This document shows positions 42,591-55,300 of a DNA stretch of 64,000 nt, piece after piece. Numbering within the stretch: position 1 is the stretch's first letter; each line of letters begins with the position of its first letter. The DNA is from Larix kaempferi (Eukaryota; Streptophyta; Pinopsida; Pinales; Pinaceae): contig BSBM01001443.1 of assembly GCA_027924585.1 (NCBI GenBank), positions 186,001-250,000 on the forward strand. The letters run 5' to 3'. Made by a program: the position numbers and the translations under genes. Below the pieces are notes generated by a model that worked only from the letters and a program-made list of their open reading frames with translations, did not search any database and was not told the origin of the DNA.

Positions 42591-45500
42591 TGACAATTAC
42601 AAGGACTTCAATCTTCAACAAAGATACATCCACCTGAAAAACATATTTCATTCACTCATATGATTAACATCAGGTATGAAAATATGTGATACATTATATA
42701 AATATATTCTTCTACAAAGATACTTTTTACGTTCCGAAAAACACACAATCAGCAACAAACATGTATATATATTGTTCATCTAGATACATAAAATACATCT
42801 TCAAGATACATGATACATGAAATAAATCACACGAAATACATTAGTATATACAAGGTAAGATATAGATACTTCTTCAACAAAATACTTGAAATGCATCTAC
42901 CTGAATCTTATTCTAATCAATTCAATCATATGAAATGCATTAGGTGTATCAATCAATTTCATGAAGGGAATCAATTATACCATTCAATATCATGAAGTGC
43001 ATCAAGTGTGTACTCTTTCTTCATGAAATGCATTCCATTCAATCAATCGCATTAAATGCATTTACTTTACCTACATATACATGAAATGCATCATGCATAT
43101 GCTCTATCAACAAAATAAATTAAATGCATCTAAGATATATGAAATGCAATCCAATTAGTCAGTCACATGAGATGCATTACCAAGATGATTTTACATGACT
43201 TATCACCCAAATACTTTCCCTACAAGGATGCATGATATTTACCATGATACTTTGCAACGATGTCTTTCAACAAAGGTATTTGATATACTGCAAGGGTGAG
43301 AAGTGTGAAATACCTCCATTGAAAAGCATACTTGGGGAGACAAGAGTCTTTAGGTCCTTGCTTGTGTGCAAAAAGTGGATTCTACACTAGCTTTGATCCT
43401 AAAAACATGTCAAGTAAACATAAACAAGAGAGGTCTTGAACACTAGTGACAACCATGAGGCCCATTAAAACCCTCAAGGTTGGTTACCTTAGTAATGTTT
43501 TAGAGATGTGAACTCTTTATTCCCTAATATTAGTCTAAGTGGGATAATTACTTTATAATTAATGAAAACTATTGCAAGTTAGATTAATCTAGTTCATTAG
43601 TGAGCATCCACTAGGGCTGCAATATTGTTGCATGCAGATAAAAAGAAAAATAAAATGATTGTAGTGTGGGAAAAACACACTCTACCATGTGATAGAACGG
43701 AAGAATTAAAAATAGATGTGTGGTAGCACAGGAAGAATACATGAAAGGTGCAGGATTCAGATAGAATATTATCACACAGACAATCGACTGATTATCTGCA
43801 CGAGTAGCGCGACTGTTGAAGGTGTTCTCACACAAGTAGCGTGGCCGAGAGGCCAAGATCTGTGCAATTGTTTAAAAATTAAGTGTGTTTGACAGGGGGG
43901 AAGTTCTGAAGTTGGAGGTGGCAAATAAATAAACAAAAATGAGCAGAGTCACCATTAGAATTGTTGTGGAAAAAATTGTACAAGGGTGCATCCCTCCACT
44001 TGGTAAGGGGATAAGCCTTGTAGGTTGCAACAAGGCCTCGGTCCTTAGATCCCCTTGGGGGGTTGTGTTTCCTCCAAATGATATTGTAAGTGATTTTTAG
44101 TGGAATATAAATAAAAGAAAGAAAAATAAACAAAATATAACAAAGGAAATGGGGAGAGAATGCAAACTCAAGCAACCAAATGTATACAAAACCACTTTGT
44201 AATTCCCAATGGTCAAGCATGTACAACACCTAGGAGGTGTAGGCTTCAAGGGAAGCCAACAATATCCCTTAGGGAGGTCCTTATTGTCCAAACTATATGC
44301 TAAGTGGGTGAGAGAACAATGGAGAGAAATTCTTGCCCCTTGGTGGAAGGTGGCAAGGGAGCTTTGGAATGCTTTCAAAGGTGGAATGAAGGATCTCTAA
44401 CACAAATCCAGCAGCATAAATTTTATCTTATTTATCTCTACAAGATGCATGTCAATGGCCTCCTTTTATAGGCCAAGAGGTGTCCAAGAAATAGCTGGAT
44501 CCAAATGTGAACCCATGCACTCCATGAACTATTTCTAAGGTACACCAAGGTGGCTATTTTGTGCCACCAAGTCTGTGAGGAGCCAAATTTGGATTGTTGG
44601 AGGTGATGGGGATTTGAAGAGCCTTCATTGCGTCATGGGAAGCATATGGTACCACCTTTTTGACATTTGCATGGCTATCGAAGAAAAATCCACTCGAGTA
44701 TTGTGCGGGAACTGAACTGATAACATGTGCTATAGTGCAAGTTAATAATGGTTCAACCACGCGACCTCTTATTTTAACTATTTTTTGGCACCTTTGGACT
44801 CATGTTTCCTTTTGTATTTGTTGAGGATTCATTTGGTGAGCTACATTCTATATGTTGATGACGCCTTATTGCAAGAATCATTTGTTACACCAAAATCTCA
44901 TCATCATGAGTCATGTGTCAACGCAGTGCCTTAATCCCTGAAGTTTCCTTGGCTAAAAACATCAAGAGAAAGTTGTTGCCCTTATGTCCCACCATGTGTA
45001 GTTGCACTAGCGCATCTTGCCTTCCATCAAGAGGCACCAGACTAAGGGTGCCGCATGATGTATACTGACAGAGTGCGCCATTGGCTCTTGCTTCCCATTT
45101 GCAAGCTGCGTTGATACCTTCTTGGCACCATTTTCCTTCATGCAAGGTGCACCAGGGTTGGTTAATGTGGATAACAAGGCATTTCGAGCGATTTATCGAA
45201 TCTTGGTGACATGGAGGTCTATCCCTAGTTGATAGGAAGGCTGGTATTCAGTCCCCTAACCTAATGGGAAGATCGCTTAGACCTCTCCCCTTAATCCTCA
45301 ACTTACTATATCCATTTAGCCTTATCAATAAGGACCCTCTCTCCATTGGAAAGGGAGGAAGGACTAAAGTACTCTCATGCTCGTGGAATTATCCTAGGTG
45401 ATCCCTAATCATCCTTTGGGAGGCATACATCATTCTTTGGAGGCTTGGCTTGGATTGTTGGATGGAATTTGCAGTGTTGAGGCTTAGGTTGTGACTATAT

Positions 45501-45863
45501 TTCTTCTATGTATTTCCCATCATTTACAGTAATACAAACTCGTTCCATAAATATTGTTGTGTTGATGATATTTAGATATTTCTTCCTTAACGGTTATCTT
45601 AGATTAGCTCATGTTTAGATATGCTTTTACTTTTTGCTTGTTTCCATATGCTTGACAAGGTTTTGCAGCTCGAGTTATGAAGGCCTTGGAGCTTGGAGCA
45701 ACAAAGAGGAAAGGATTTGTAGATCTAAGGTAAGTCATCTACCTGTTCTATCACATCTCTATTGATCTAAGAAAGTATATTGTGTTCTGTACTTATTTGT
45801 TCTAGATCGACTTGGACTAGGGAGATCTTGCTTGAGTCCGCTTGAGTAGATTGTCCATAAACA
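42591..45863 (+). repeat. Possible long LTR (boundaries inferred)
   Basis: The right boundary is supported by a primer-binding site starting at 45868 and by the LTR-like end CCATAAACA at 45863. The left boundary rests only on a polypurine-like run before TGACAATTAC at 42591. A long LTR of 3.3 kb would be unusual. A minus-strand TATA-like box (TATAAAAGGA, 44461-44470) points instead to a second, oppositely oriented sequence inside. I see no gene in this interval. Confidence 0.3.
42610..43230. repeat. Degenerate GAAATGCAT-type array
   Basis: Words such as ATGAAATGCAT, ATTAAATGCAT, ATACATGAAAT and AATCAATTCAAT recur at irregular 20 to 60 bp spacing over about 600 bp. It is very AT-rich and noncoding. 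Confidence 0.7.
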
Positions 45864-45867
45864 AATA

Positions 45868-45885
45868 TGGCGACCATACTGGGGA
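45868..45885 (+). other. Primer-binding site-like sequence
   Basis: TGGCGACCATACTGGGGA starts with the TGG complementary to the CCA end of a tRNA. It lies four bases after a TG...CA-type LTR end. Similar TGGCGAC...TGGGGA sites occur in plant Gypsy elements. I did not identify the tRNA. Confidence 0.6.
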
Positions 45886-47910
45886 ATGTCATAGCTTTGA
45901 TTTCAGTTTAAGTTTGATTTCATTGGTTTTTCTCGATTCATTTTCTACCCTCCTAATCCCCTCCCATATTTGGATTTTGTTATAGAGAGTCTATTGGCTT
46001 TCCCTAACTCTGTTTGGGATCAAAATTAGACCTCTTACCTTTCATTTTTGGAGATATTTTCTTTTTTTCTACTTGTTATTCTCCCGGCGCACCTAGGGTG
46101 TATATTCCCTGCACCACTGTGCTTCTGGCACTCATATCCAGTGAGCATCCTGCACCTCTAGCGCCATTTTCATGATTTCCATTTGTGCCATTATCCTGTG
46201 TATAGAGCATGCATGTCGCTCTTTTGCATAACAACAGAGTGCGCCAGCATTTCTTGCTTGGTGTCTAGGACAATTTTATCTATTTTTGGTCATTTGGTCT
46301 GATTGATAGAGCTTTGTGTACTGCATAGTACAGTCACGAAACCCCTAGGCCCTGCTTGTTTGTATTTGGATTTGATTTGATTGATTTTGGGTTCTAAACT
46401 AGTCAAGTGAGTGACTTGGTAGTGGCGGGAAATTTCAATCCCCCCATCTATCCGCTAGATCTTGTAATCCCTGATCACATTACCGGATCTATTCAGTTCG
46501 TTAGATCTGATTCCTAAACCCTTCCTACATTCAGTCATTGAGTTTTTTGGTTGTGATTTTGTCTTTTTTATTTTGCATGTGTTTGAGTGGTTTTTTGAGC
46601 TTTGGGTATGATCTCTTTTCTTTGGAAATTTCCAACTTACTGTAGTTGGTCGTGATATAGTCTTTGATTTTCTGAATAGTAGATCTAAAGAACATTACAA
46701 TTCTCAGATCCATCGTGAATACTTATGTAGGTAAACAAACTTTCTATTATCTTCATTTCAAGTTTTATTCTTGAAATTGTTGAGAAGAGTTTTCATGCTT
46801 TGGAATAAAAAATATTTGGAAAGCTTAAAAGATCATCTTGTAGTTTCTTGGTTATGAGAACTTGTTCCTCATTTCTTAGAAATTCATAAGCACATTTGAG
46901 TTTTTGCAAATCATTTTTGAAGACTGAAATTTCTTGCTTTTGATTTTCCTTCATTTTTTAGATCATTGTTTCGAAAATAAGAGATCATTACATTTTGAAA
47001 GCGAAATTCTTCTTTCCATGTTTCATAAATTCCTTTAACTTGAAAAGAGAAAAAAGAAAAGATTTTCAATTTGATGTTTTTTATTTTGTGATTTTTGTTG
47101 GCATAGTGAAAAGAGTGCTTTGTTTGTCTTTTTGATTGATTTTGAGTTATAAGGGTACTTGTTTATTTTTACTATCAGAAACAAATGAATTTCTCCCTAC
47201 CTTAGATAGATTTCATTGAAACGAAAAAGAAAAAAATTTGCATTTTGCATATAGATTAGGTATGCATTCTGTTTAAATTCCAATCTACACTCCATGCATT
47301 CACCTAACCGCGCAAGATAAAATTTACGGTAGTGTTAGGTTAAAACTGTATAGAAACTTGTGTGCTAGGTTAGAGATGTGCTCCGGCGTATTTAAGTGTG
47401 GCAGTTGTCATTTTTTTCCTGCACTGCATCATGGGTGCTTGCAGTTCTTTCACGTACCCTTGGGTATATCGAAAGGTACTTCACATACTTGGTAGTATAT
47501 CAGAAGGCTCATGTCATACAGTTGTGCATTAGAAAGCACCACTACAGATTTGAGCTCCCACGTACCTTGAGTATATTGGGAGACCCTTATAGGATTCTTG
47601 TAACCATCCGAGCTAACCTATTGGTTGTCTTGGCATGGAAATACACCAATAACAGCACTCAGGGAGCTATTATGGAACGTGCTTCGGGTAGTCAGGTTAT
47701 ATGGTCAGGGGTACGGTCCTAATCCTCCCTGGTTAGTGCTCTGAAATATTGGGCCAAGTATAACTGTTGGACCCTATGGTATATCACGAGTTGCACCGCC
47801 TTGACAATCCCGTGAGCTTCCAAACCATTGAATCCACTCCTGTCACATAAGTTTGCTTGCAGCTTTAGTTTGTGTAGATTTTGGACTGCATTTTTTCTCT
47901 TTTGTAGGTT
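45886..47910. other. Leader-like noncoding DNA
   Basis: About 2 kb, T-rich on the plus strand, without coding signature. A TTTTGTAG acceptor-like site precedes the open stretch that begins at about 47908. The frame at 47396-47722 has no recognisable domain. Confidence 0.5.
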
Positions 47911-48300
47911 ACACTTAGGACAAATTTTGATTCAGTCACACTGGTCGATCAACCTCTAAGAAGATCCAGAAGGATTTTGAATTTGCCTCCTGAATATCCC
48001 CTTAACCGGGAGGATAAATCAGGAGCAAGAATGGATCAACCGACTACATCTGTGTCACGCGAGGAAGATGCCTCTACCCTAGAGTCGGGAACGAACTACT
48101 CATCTCCCATCAACCCACCTATCTTTGATCCAGTCGGACCTTTGATAGGAGCACAACCTACCTCATATGACACATCCTTCCATCATTCGATGGAGGGACG
48201 TCTTGGAGCTATAGATTGGATTTTCAGTCAGCCCCAAGATGAATCTGTATCAACAGCATTTGGTCTGTTCGAATCCTTTTGGGACACATCTCTAGGCTGA
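47908..48300 (+). pseudogene. Possible N-terminal gag fragment of a Gypsy element
   Basis: An open stretch reading TLRTNFDSVTLVDQPLRRSRR and then NLPPEYPLNRE, followed by a Ser/Thr/Asp-rich segment, ends at a TGA at 48298. Its position, 2 kb after a primer-binding site and in the same orientation, suggests the start of a gag gene. It has no gag core or zinc knuckle, and no pol follows. I do not recognise the family with certainty. Confidence 0.35.
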
Positions 48301-48422
48301 CATGTCATCGAGTTTGGGTCAATTCTGATGCAGGAGCATCAATGCTAAGTCAGCAATGTGATTGCATGTTCACATGTTGTGGCTAGCAAGAGGACAAGCT
48401 GTCCTGAAGTGGGAGGATAATT

Positions 48423-49659
48423 TGTTTACTAAGTATTTTAATATGTGCAAAGTAGGTAACCGACTAGTGTGTTGTTAGTTTTTGAGAAGATAGGACATAG
48501 TGGCGAGTTGATACTCCCTACGTGGAGATCAAGCCGATAGGCAATTTGTTGATAGTGACTCCTTCAGTGATGGAGGAAAGTTTGTTAGTTAGTTTTACTT
48601 CACTGTTCATCCATTCGATTTTGGGGATTTTTCGAATAGGTGAAATAGGGAGGAGACTGGGACTCAAGGGGGAGGTCGACGCAAGAGAGATCTCTACGCG
48701 AAGGAACGTCATTGGGATATTTTCTTGAATGCCGGAGGAAAACATGACTGGATGAAAGTTTACGCTATGAATTAATGAAATTAGCAAGTTCTCTGTGTTC
48801 AATGGTGTTACTGTACATTTGGATGAAAGATAAGCTAAGATTCTCTCAGGTAGAGCTGTTTGAAAGTGTTAACATGATGTCTGTGTGAATGAGTCTTTGT
48901 TTGCGTGCTTGTATGAACAGTTACGAACACCCAAATCCTTCGCAAACCGACCATCATTAAGTAGCTGAGATAAATTCTTGTTGTACTTGGTTTCTCATTA
49001 GATCCGGACGAAGGTCAGTCTAGATTGATCGATTCTCTGGCCAATCAACGAGAAAATCGTAGAGTACAGTCAATACGATTAACAGAGGTTGGACGGCTTA
49101 GATCAAAGCCAAAAGGAAGATCGACAATGGGGAGAGGATCCGCAAGGTGAATGGGCACGAGAGTTAACATTTCCGCAAGCCGATGTGGTGTGTTTCACAT
49201 TGGTCATAGATCAATGGACGAGATCAAATCCGTAAGAGATCGATGGTGGGCATGGTATCCCGCAGAAGGAAGAAGCTCAGGAGTTAACGGCAAGTCTTGC
49301 GAAAGTCGCATTGTGGAAGAGTTTTTACGGAAGCCTTTTTGAGAAGCCACGAAAAGCGCACCCACAATCTGCAAGTTGCAGAAAGGATTGTTACGGAAGG
49401 ACCGTTGCAAGAAGGCGATTGAGGAAAGAACATTGTGGAAGGACGTCGAAGTTGCGGAAAGAAGGCGTTTACGCAAGGCTATTGCGGAAAGCTAATTTTG
49501 ACTATTAGAACGTTGTAGAAAGCCCATTTTGAAGGTGAGGACTGCAACTGAGGAGAACCCAGCTGGTTGTTAGCTAGGTTCATTGGTTCGAATTTTAGGG
49601 GATCACAATTTTCCTGGGAAGCGGGTTGGATTGGCTTTTGTCATCTCCATCCTGCATCA
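48423..49659 (+). repeat. Probable LTR of the plus-strand Gypsy element
   Basis: TGTTTACTAAG at 48423 follows a purine-rich run (CTGAAGTGGGAGGATAA, to 48420). Its far end GCATCA at 49659 is four bases before a primer-binding site. The right part (about 49080-49530) holds degenerate repeats of TTGCGGAAAG-type words. There is no second copy in the window, so the limits are approximate. Confidence 0.4.
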
Positions 49660-49663
49660 TTCT

Positions 49664-49675
49664 TGGTAACAGAGC
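49664..49675 (+). other. Primer-binding site, initiator tRNA-Met (one mismatch)
   Basis: TGGTAACAGAGC differs by one base from the standard TGGTATCAGAGC complementary to initiator tRNA-Met. It lies about 30 bases before the gag ATG at 49706. Confidence 0.65.
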
Positions 49676-49705
49676 AGGATTTGCTTAGCACAGTAGAAGA
49701 AAGGC

Positions 49706-50757
49706 ATGGATATACGTGTAGGAAGAGAAAGAGCTCGTGGCAGAGGATGACCAGCAACGAATGCAGAGGTCGTGGAGGAAATGAGAGAACTACGGGAACG
49801 TATGGAAGCTATGGAGATGGGTAGACAAAGAGATCCAGAAGCAGGGGATGTGAGTGAGCCTGAAGAAGAGGAACCAGGAGAAGAAGCAGCACCCATGCAA
49901 GAGACACCTGAGCTAAGATAATTTCGGTTACTTCTTGGAGCAACTTCGAGGCCAAAACCTGAGTTTCCTACCTATGAGGGAAGCCTCACTGCTGAACATC
50001 TCATTGAATGGATCAACGAGTTAGATAAATACTTTGAGTATGATGAAATTGAAGAAAACAAGAAGGTCGTATTGGCAATGACAAGGTTGAAGGGGCATGC
50101 ATCTCTATGGTGGGATAGTGTGCAGGCTGAAAGGAGTCGGAAGAACAAGCCATTGATAAAGAGCTGGGATAGGATGGTGGTTAAGATGAGAGCCAAATTC
50201 TTGCCCAAGGATTACCATATGAATTTGTATAGACAAATGCAGAACCTTCGGTAAAAATTATTGACTGTAAGAGAGTATATTGAAGAGTTCTACAAAGTGA
50301 ACCTAAGGGCAGGTTATGTGGAAGAATCAATAGAGAAGGATGCTAGATATTTCAATGGTCTAAGGATGGAGATTCAGGATGAGATCAGCATGATATCACC
50401 GAGAACAATGGAAGAGGCATACCAATGTGCCTTGAGAGCAAAAGAAAATTTATTGAGAAAGCATAGCTTCAATAGGGGAAGAGTTTCAACCCAAGGAAGG
50501 GGGCAAACAGCTGGAAGAGGAAGGTTTGAAGCCCAAAAAGGAGGGTCCAGCAACTCAAGCCAACAGGAGTAGCAAGGTAGAGGAGGTGATTCAAGAGGGA
50601 GAATACCTTACCAAGGAGGTAGAGGTAGAGGAAGAGGCAGAGAAACTGTTTACAGATGTCACAAATGTAACAAGTTGGGACACAGGTCCTTTGAATGTCC
50701 TGAGAAGGAATGCATAGGACAGAGAGGAGCCTATGTAGCTCAGAACGAACAGTAGCA
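49706..50757 (+). pseudogene. Gypsy gag of the plus-strand element
   Basis: One frame from ATG 49706 (MDIRVGRERARGRG) with an acidic segment (EPEEEEPGEEAAP). The gag core follows: FPTYEGSLTAEHLIEWINELDKYFEYDE, LKGHASLWWDSVQ, REYIEEFYKVNLRAGYVEE and TMEEAYQCALRAKENLL. A Gly/Arg-rich linker then leads to a zinc knuckle CHKCNKLGHRSFEC (C-x2-C-x4-H-x4-C, about 50655-50697). The frame never shifts but has five stops (GRG*PAT, ELR*FRL, NLR*KLL, QQE*QGR, EQ*HEQ). At least two fit CAG/CAA to TAG/TAA or CGA to TGA changes. Gag would form the particle; protease follows in the same frame. Confidence 0.88.
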
Positions 50758-51361
50758 CGAGCAGATTGTAGTGGCTAAAAATTTTCCAGAGACAGGAGAG
50801 TCTTTGATGATGAACAAAGTCTTAATGAATCCTAAGAAGGAGAAGGTGGAACCTGCTCAAAGGAAGGATTTATTCCGAACCATGTGTAAAGTCAAAGGCA
50901 AGTGCTTCAAGATGGTGATTGACAATGGAAGCACTAACAATCTTGTTTCCATGGAGATGGTGGAGAAGCCAAGTCTGAGGAAGACCAAACATCCTGTTCC
51001 ATATAAGGTATCCTGGATGCACAAAGGACATCAAATCTTGGTAAGTGAACAATGTGAAGTTGAATTGCAAATAGGCACATATAAAGATAAAATTATATGT
51101 GATCTTATGCCCATGGATGTTTTCCATATTCTTCTAGGGAGGCCATGGCAGTTTGACAAAAAGGTGATGCATGATGGTAGGAGAAATTGTCATAGTTTTG
51201 AGAAAGATAGGATAAAACATGTTCTTCTTCCTTTTCAACAAGAGAGCACGACAGAGCAGCAAACATCTAAGGTCCTGTTGAGGCCTCGGCTATGTAGGGT
51301 GCTGGAATGGGTTCCAAAGCTATCAACAGAGGAAGAAAACCCAACCAAAGGCTTCAGATAA
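50758..51361 (+). pseudogene. Gypsy aspartic protease of the plus-strand element
   Basis: Same frame as gag. FKMVIDNGSTNNLVSMEMVE is the active-site region, with DNG in place of the usual DSG, and FHILLGRPWQFDKK is the conserved second half of retropepsin. The frame ends at a TAA at 51359. Weak continuation is visible to 51487, where the next element's LTR begins. The reverse transcriptase is absent from the window, so it should lie beyond 64000 on the other side of that insertion. Confidence 0.82.
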
Positions 51362-51482
51362 TCCTGCACAAGTATTACCCTATCCTCGAGCTGTTTGTTA
51401 TAGTGATCTCCCATGGATACAAAGGCCTCCGCTGGCACTTATGGTTTTGATCCTAAAAGGATCCGTCTTCCAATGAAGGAAA

Positions 51483-51487
51483 ACAAA
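51483..51487. other. Left target-site duplication copy (CAAAG), proposed
   Basis: CAAAG precedes the LTR start TGTGTTCAATC at 51488. The partner lies outside the window, so this cannot be confirmed here. Confidence 0.4.
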
Positions 51488-52332
51488 GTGTGTTCAATCT
51501 AAAACAAATCTACCTAGAAAGGAAATCTAAGCTAAGTTAGACCTACTCTAAAAGGTGTCTTGTTTAAGTGCAGATTAACTTGATGTGAGAATAGATAAGT
51601 GTGTTCATCCACTTGATAGAAATGTAAAGGAGATCAATTCCTTATCTGCTTAAGTTACAACCAATCAATCAAAATTAACTTAATGCAATATTAAGTGTTC
51701 AAGTTCGATCAAGATTAACCTGTAACCGGTATTTCAATTGAAAAATTAACATAGATTATAATTTACTGTGAATCATTTGCAGAAATAGATAAATATTTTA
51801 GTTGAACAAAATCAATTAAAACATGATGCATACACAGATCAAACATAAGGACAAATCCAGATCATAGATCTCTGTATGAAATAATAATTGCAAAGGATTA
51901 AACAATATAGATAACAACCTGAAGTAAAAATCAATATTTATCAAAGAAATTTGATCAATGAACAAAAGATGATGCAAGAGAATAACATTACTGTATTAGT
52001 GAAAGTCTGTAAGAAATAACAAGCTCTGCATTAAACAAAGTATCTCCAGTCTTCTTTTGTTGATTTCTACCCCAAAAATAATCATCCTCTATCTAAGAGA
52101 AATCTACCCCTTAAATACTAATTTACAAAACAATACAAAGGATAAACTCCCGTTAAACAGGGATTACAAAATCGGACTATTCTATTAAGTGAGGAAATCT
52201 TGCCACTTGGCCCAAATTTCCAACAGTTCATCTATATTTGGATAATGAGGAGATTCGAGCCCCAGCTGGGCATCACATGTGAATCCTTCAATCTCATTTT
52301 TGGCCAATTTATGCCACATGCGGATAAAAACA
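51488..52332 (-). repeat. 3' LTR of the ORF3/aRH Gypsy element
   Basis: The plus strand begins TGTGTTCAATC and ends GCGGATAAAAACA, giving TG...CA. On the minus strand it begins TGTTTTTATCC right after a purine-rich tract and ends GATTGAACACA. A TATA-like TATTTAAG lies in the minus strand near 52110. Without the partner LTR the limits are inferred. Confidence 0.6.
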
Positions 52333-52350
52333 TAAATCTTTCCCTCCATG
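52333..52350 (-). other. Polypurine tract, proposed
   Basis: The minus strand reads CATGGAGGGAAAGATTTA just before the proposed LTR start. It lies only a few bases after the ORF3 stop at 52359. Confidence 0.55.
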
Positions 52351-52358
52351 GAGACAGG

Positions 52359-55300
52359 TTACCTGATCAACCAATCCACGTCTTCAATTTCAATGTGCTC
52401 AATCCGCATGATTTTCTCTCTGAATTCATCACAATGGGTTTCGACCTGCTCTATCATCAATTTTGGTGGATCTTCCTTCTCAATGAGCCCCATTGCAGGG
52501 AAGGCCAATATCTCCATGAGATTGTATGAGGCATACAATCTTCTCCTGCAATGGGCTTGAGCCTGGTTGATGGTATTGTCCACCATATCAATGACATTCT
52601 CGCAAGCCCGCAAGGCAGTCCCAATCCTTCTGAATTTGAGACTGTCGAACACAAGGATATCAATTGGATTATTTTCAATATACTTCTTCCAATCTATGAT
52701 GTCTTCTACAGCTTTAGAAGCCTGTTTTGTCTTCTCTACTTGCTAGCTCAAGATAACAGACATCTTCTCAAAGGCGATGTAAGTCTCATGAATTTCACCC
52801 AAGGTAGTAATAGCTCAGCTAGAAGCTTATGATGCTCCTGGTTGACATGATTAGCTAGGTCCTTGAACTCTTGTTGCACTAGCAGTTGCATCCTCAAGTT
52901 GTTTTTTTAGTACAGCCATACTTTCCTTGTTGACAGCATTTTCTGATTTTGCATCACGTAGTTTAACTTGGAGAGAAGTATTCTGCAACTGCAAATCTTC
53001 CAACTTGTCTTCAAATATCTTCCTTAGATCCTGAACATAAACTTCATGCTCTTCCTTAGTTGTTGCCAATTGCTCTTGAAGCTTCTTCAGTTCTTCTTTT
53101 TTTAAATCAATCTCCCTATTCAAAGTCTTGATTGAATCAAAATTTGCACCTGCAAATGCACCCAAAGTAATAGCTGTATCCACTGCTTCTCACTAGACAT
53201 CATCAAATTGCTCAGCCCATATTATTTGATCAGGAATGGGTGCCTCCAATTCTCCTTGATCCCTACTTCTCTTTATTCCTTTCTTCATGACTGCCTTGGT
53301 TTCCTTACTGTAAAAATAATCCCCTAGGGGAACAACTATATCATCTTCAAAATTAGCCACCATATCGGTAAATGATGTGGTCACATTTGTTGTTGTAATC
53401 AAAGGAGGTGTCTGGGTGGCAGTAGGACTAGGAATAGACATAGCAATATGAGATGAGATTTGGGAAGAGGGTAAAAATTCACTAATTGATGGTACAAGGG
53501 TTGGTGAAGGAATGGAAGTAAAAACTTCATGCGGTGAATCTTGAGTGTCAACAACTGGTGGTGAAGAAGGGGGAAAGGGATTTGGAACATCAGTAACTGG
53601 TGGTGATGAAAGAAATGGGGGTGATTGCAGGGGGACAGTCGAAGACTGGATCTCTGCAATGGTTGATGGGGGAATAAGGAGTGGAATTTTCAAAGTTGGA
53701 GGTGTAGAAGTGATAAAATTCAATGCATCAAACAACTGATACATGGTTGTTGGTGGTGTCACCTTAGAAGTTATAACAAGAGAAACTTCTGCTGAGGAAA
53801 GTGATATGGTTGAATTTATTGCATCAAGAACAGTAGAAACCTGAGACATATTCTCACCTGAAGTGGGTTCATCCATAACTATGGTGTTCAACAAATATGA
53901 TACTTCCTGTGAACCTTCAGTGTTTTCTTCCAGTACAGGTACAGAAGAAATTACTTCATCCTCCCCATCACTATCAATACTAAGAGTGGGGATTTGAGAG
54001 GGAGCAGTTATGAGCTTCTGTCTTTTTGTTGGATTGCTGACCACAATCACCTGTACATCAGTTACTAAGATGGATGGATCGACCTCTTTGGTGTGCAGCA
54101 CTGAGGTCATTTGTGCTAGTTCTTTATTCACTTGCTGGGAAGTTTGCATTAATACCTTATATTGTTCAGCAGTCTTTAGCTTTGGAGACTGCTCCATAAG
54201 TCCTTTTCCTTTATCACCATCAGTATAAGTCAACATGAGCGGAGATTTATCCTTTTGAGCCTCCTTCTCTTCTCTTTCCTTTCTTTCCTACTCAATCAAA
54301 TTGAGCTCCAATTTCCTCTAGTTGAAAACCTTATCTCTGAGCTCTTGCTGGTATAGCAAAATCTGGTTCTGTTCATCCCTGCTTTTAGCCCTTGCCAGGA
54401 CTTCAGAAAAAGTATTGACTCCTTGGTAGATGGATTCATCAGGAACATCTTCGTGTACATAGATCATCTTCATGTGATTGTGCTTGAAATGAGCATCAAG
54501 AAATCCTTTAGGATCATGTTTTCTTTTAGAAGCATATCCTAGTTTCAAAGAAGCAATTTTGTTACCCAATACTTGAGCCCAAATGGAAGTAGGGATAACC
54601 AAAGGTCCAAGGTTCAAGTGGAATTTGGGCCATCCTTTCCTATTGGGACCTGTAAGTTTGAGATAAACCCCTTCTGTTACAGTCTGATATGATACTTCTT
54701 CAATCAACAACTTATCTGGAACAATTCTAGGCAGCAGGTGAACAGTACTGCTTCCCCATATTATGACATAGGAGAAAGATTCCCCTACATACCAATCTCC
54801 AATTGTGGCAGTGAAAATCTTGGCATCAGCTGAGAAAGTTGGTGCATCTTCCTCAAATGTCTGGAGATAAATAGCACCAAGGAAATGATCACAAATGTCA
54901 TATAATAGAGGTACATAATTATTCTCCCACAGTGCAGCATGATATATGTGAACGGGAGGAGCAGAGGGAGTCCAATTCCATCCCATATTGGGATATTGAA
55001 ACTTAGCACAGAAAACATCCATCACATAGGCTGAAAGAAAGAAAAAGGGATTCTTTGTAGAAGGAGATTTATGATTCTTTTCAATGTTGTTTTAAGCTCA
55101 ACAGACAGAATAGAAGCCCAAGGAAAATATTCACCTGTCGTTAAGACATGATGAGCCACAGGATCCCATTCAGCTTTAAAGATTGAGCAATTAGGAAGAC
55201 CATACAGCCAGGAAAGCATAGCTGCCAATAACGAGTAGAGTTCTTTAAACCAGGAAATTGGGTATAAGTTGTCAGCCCTGGGCATAAAGCTAGTTGGTTC

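Noticed and set aside
47396-47722. 108-residue plus-strand open frame
   Set aside because: No domain or composition typical of a protein gene; it lies in leader-like DNA between a primer site and a gag-like fragment.
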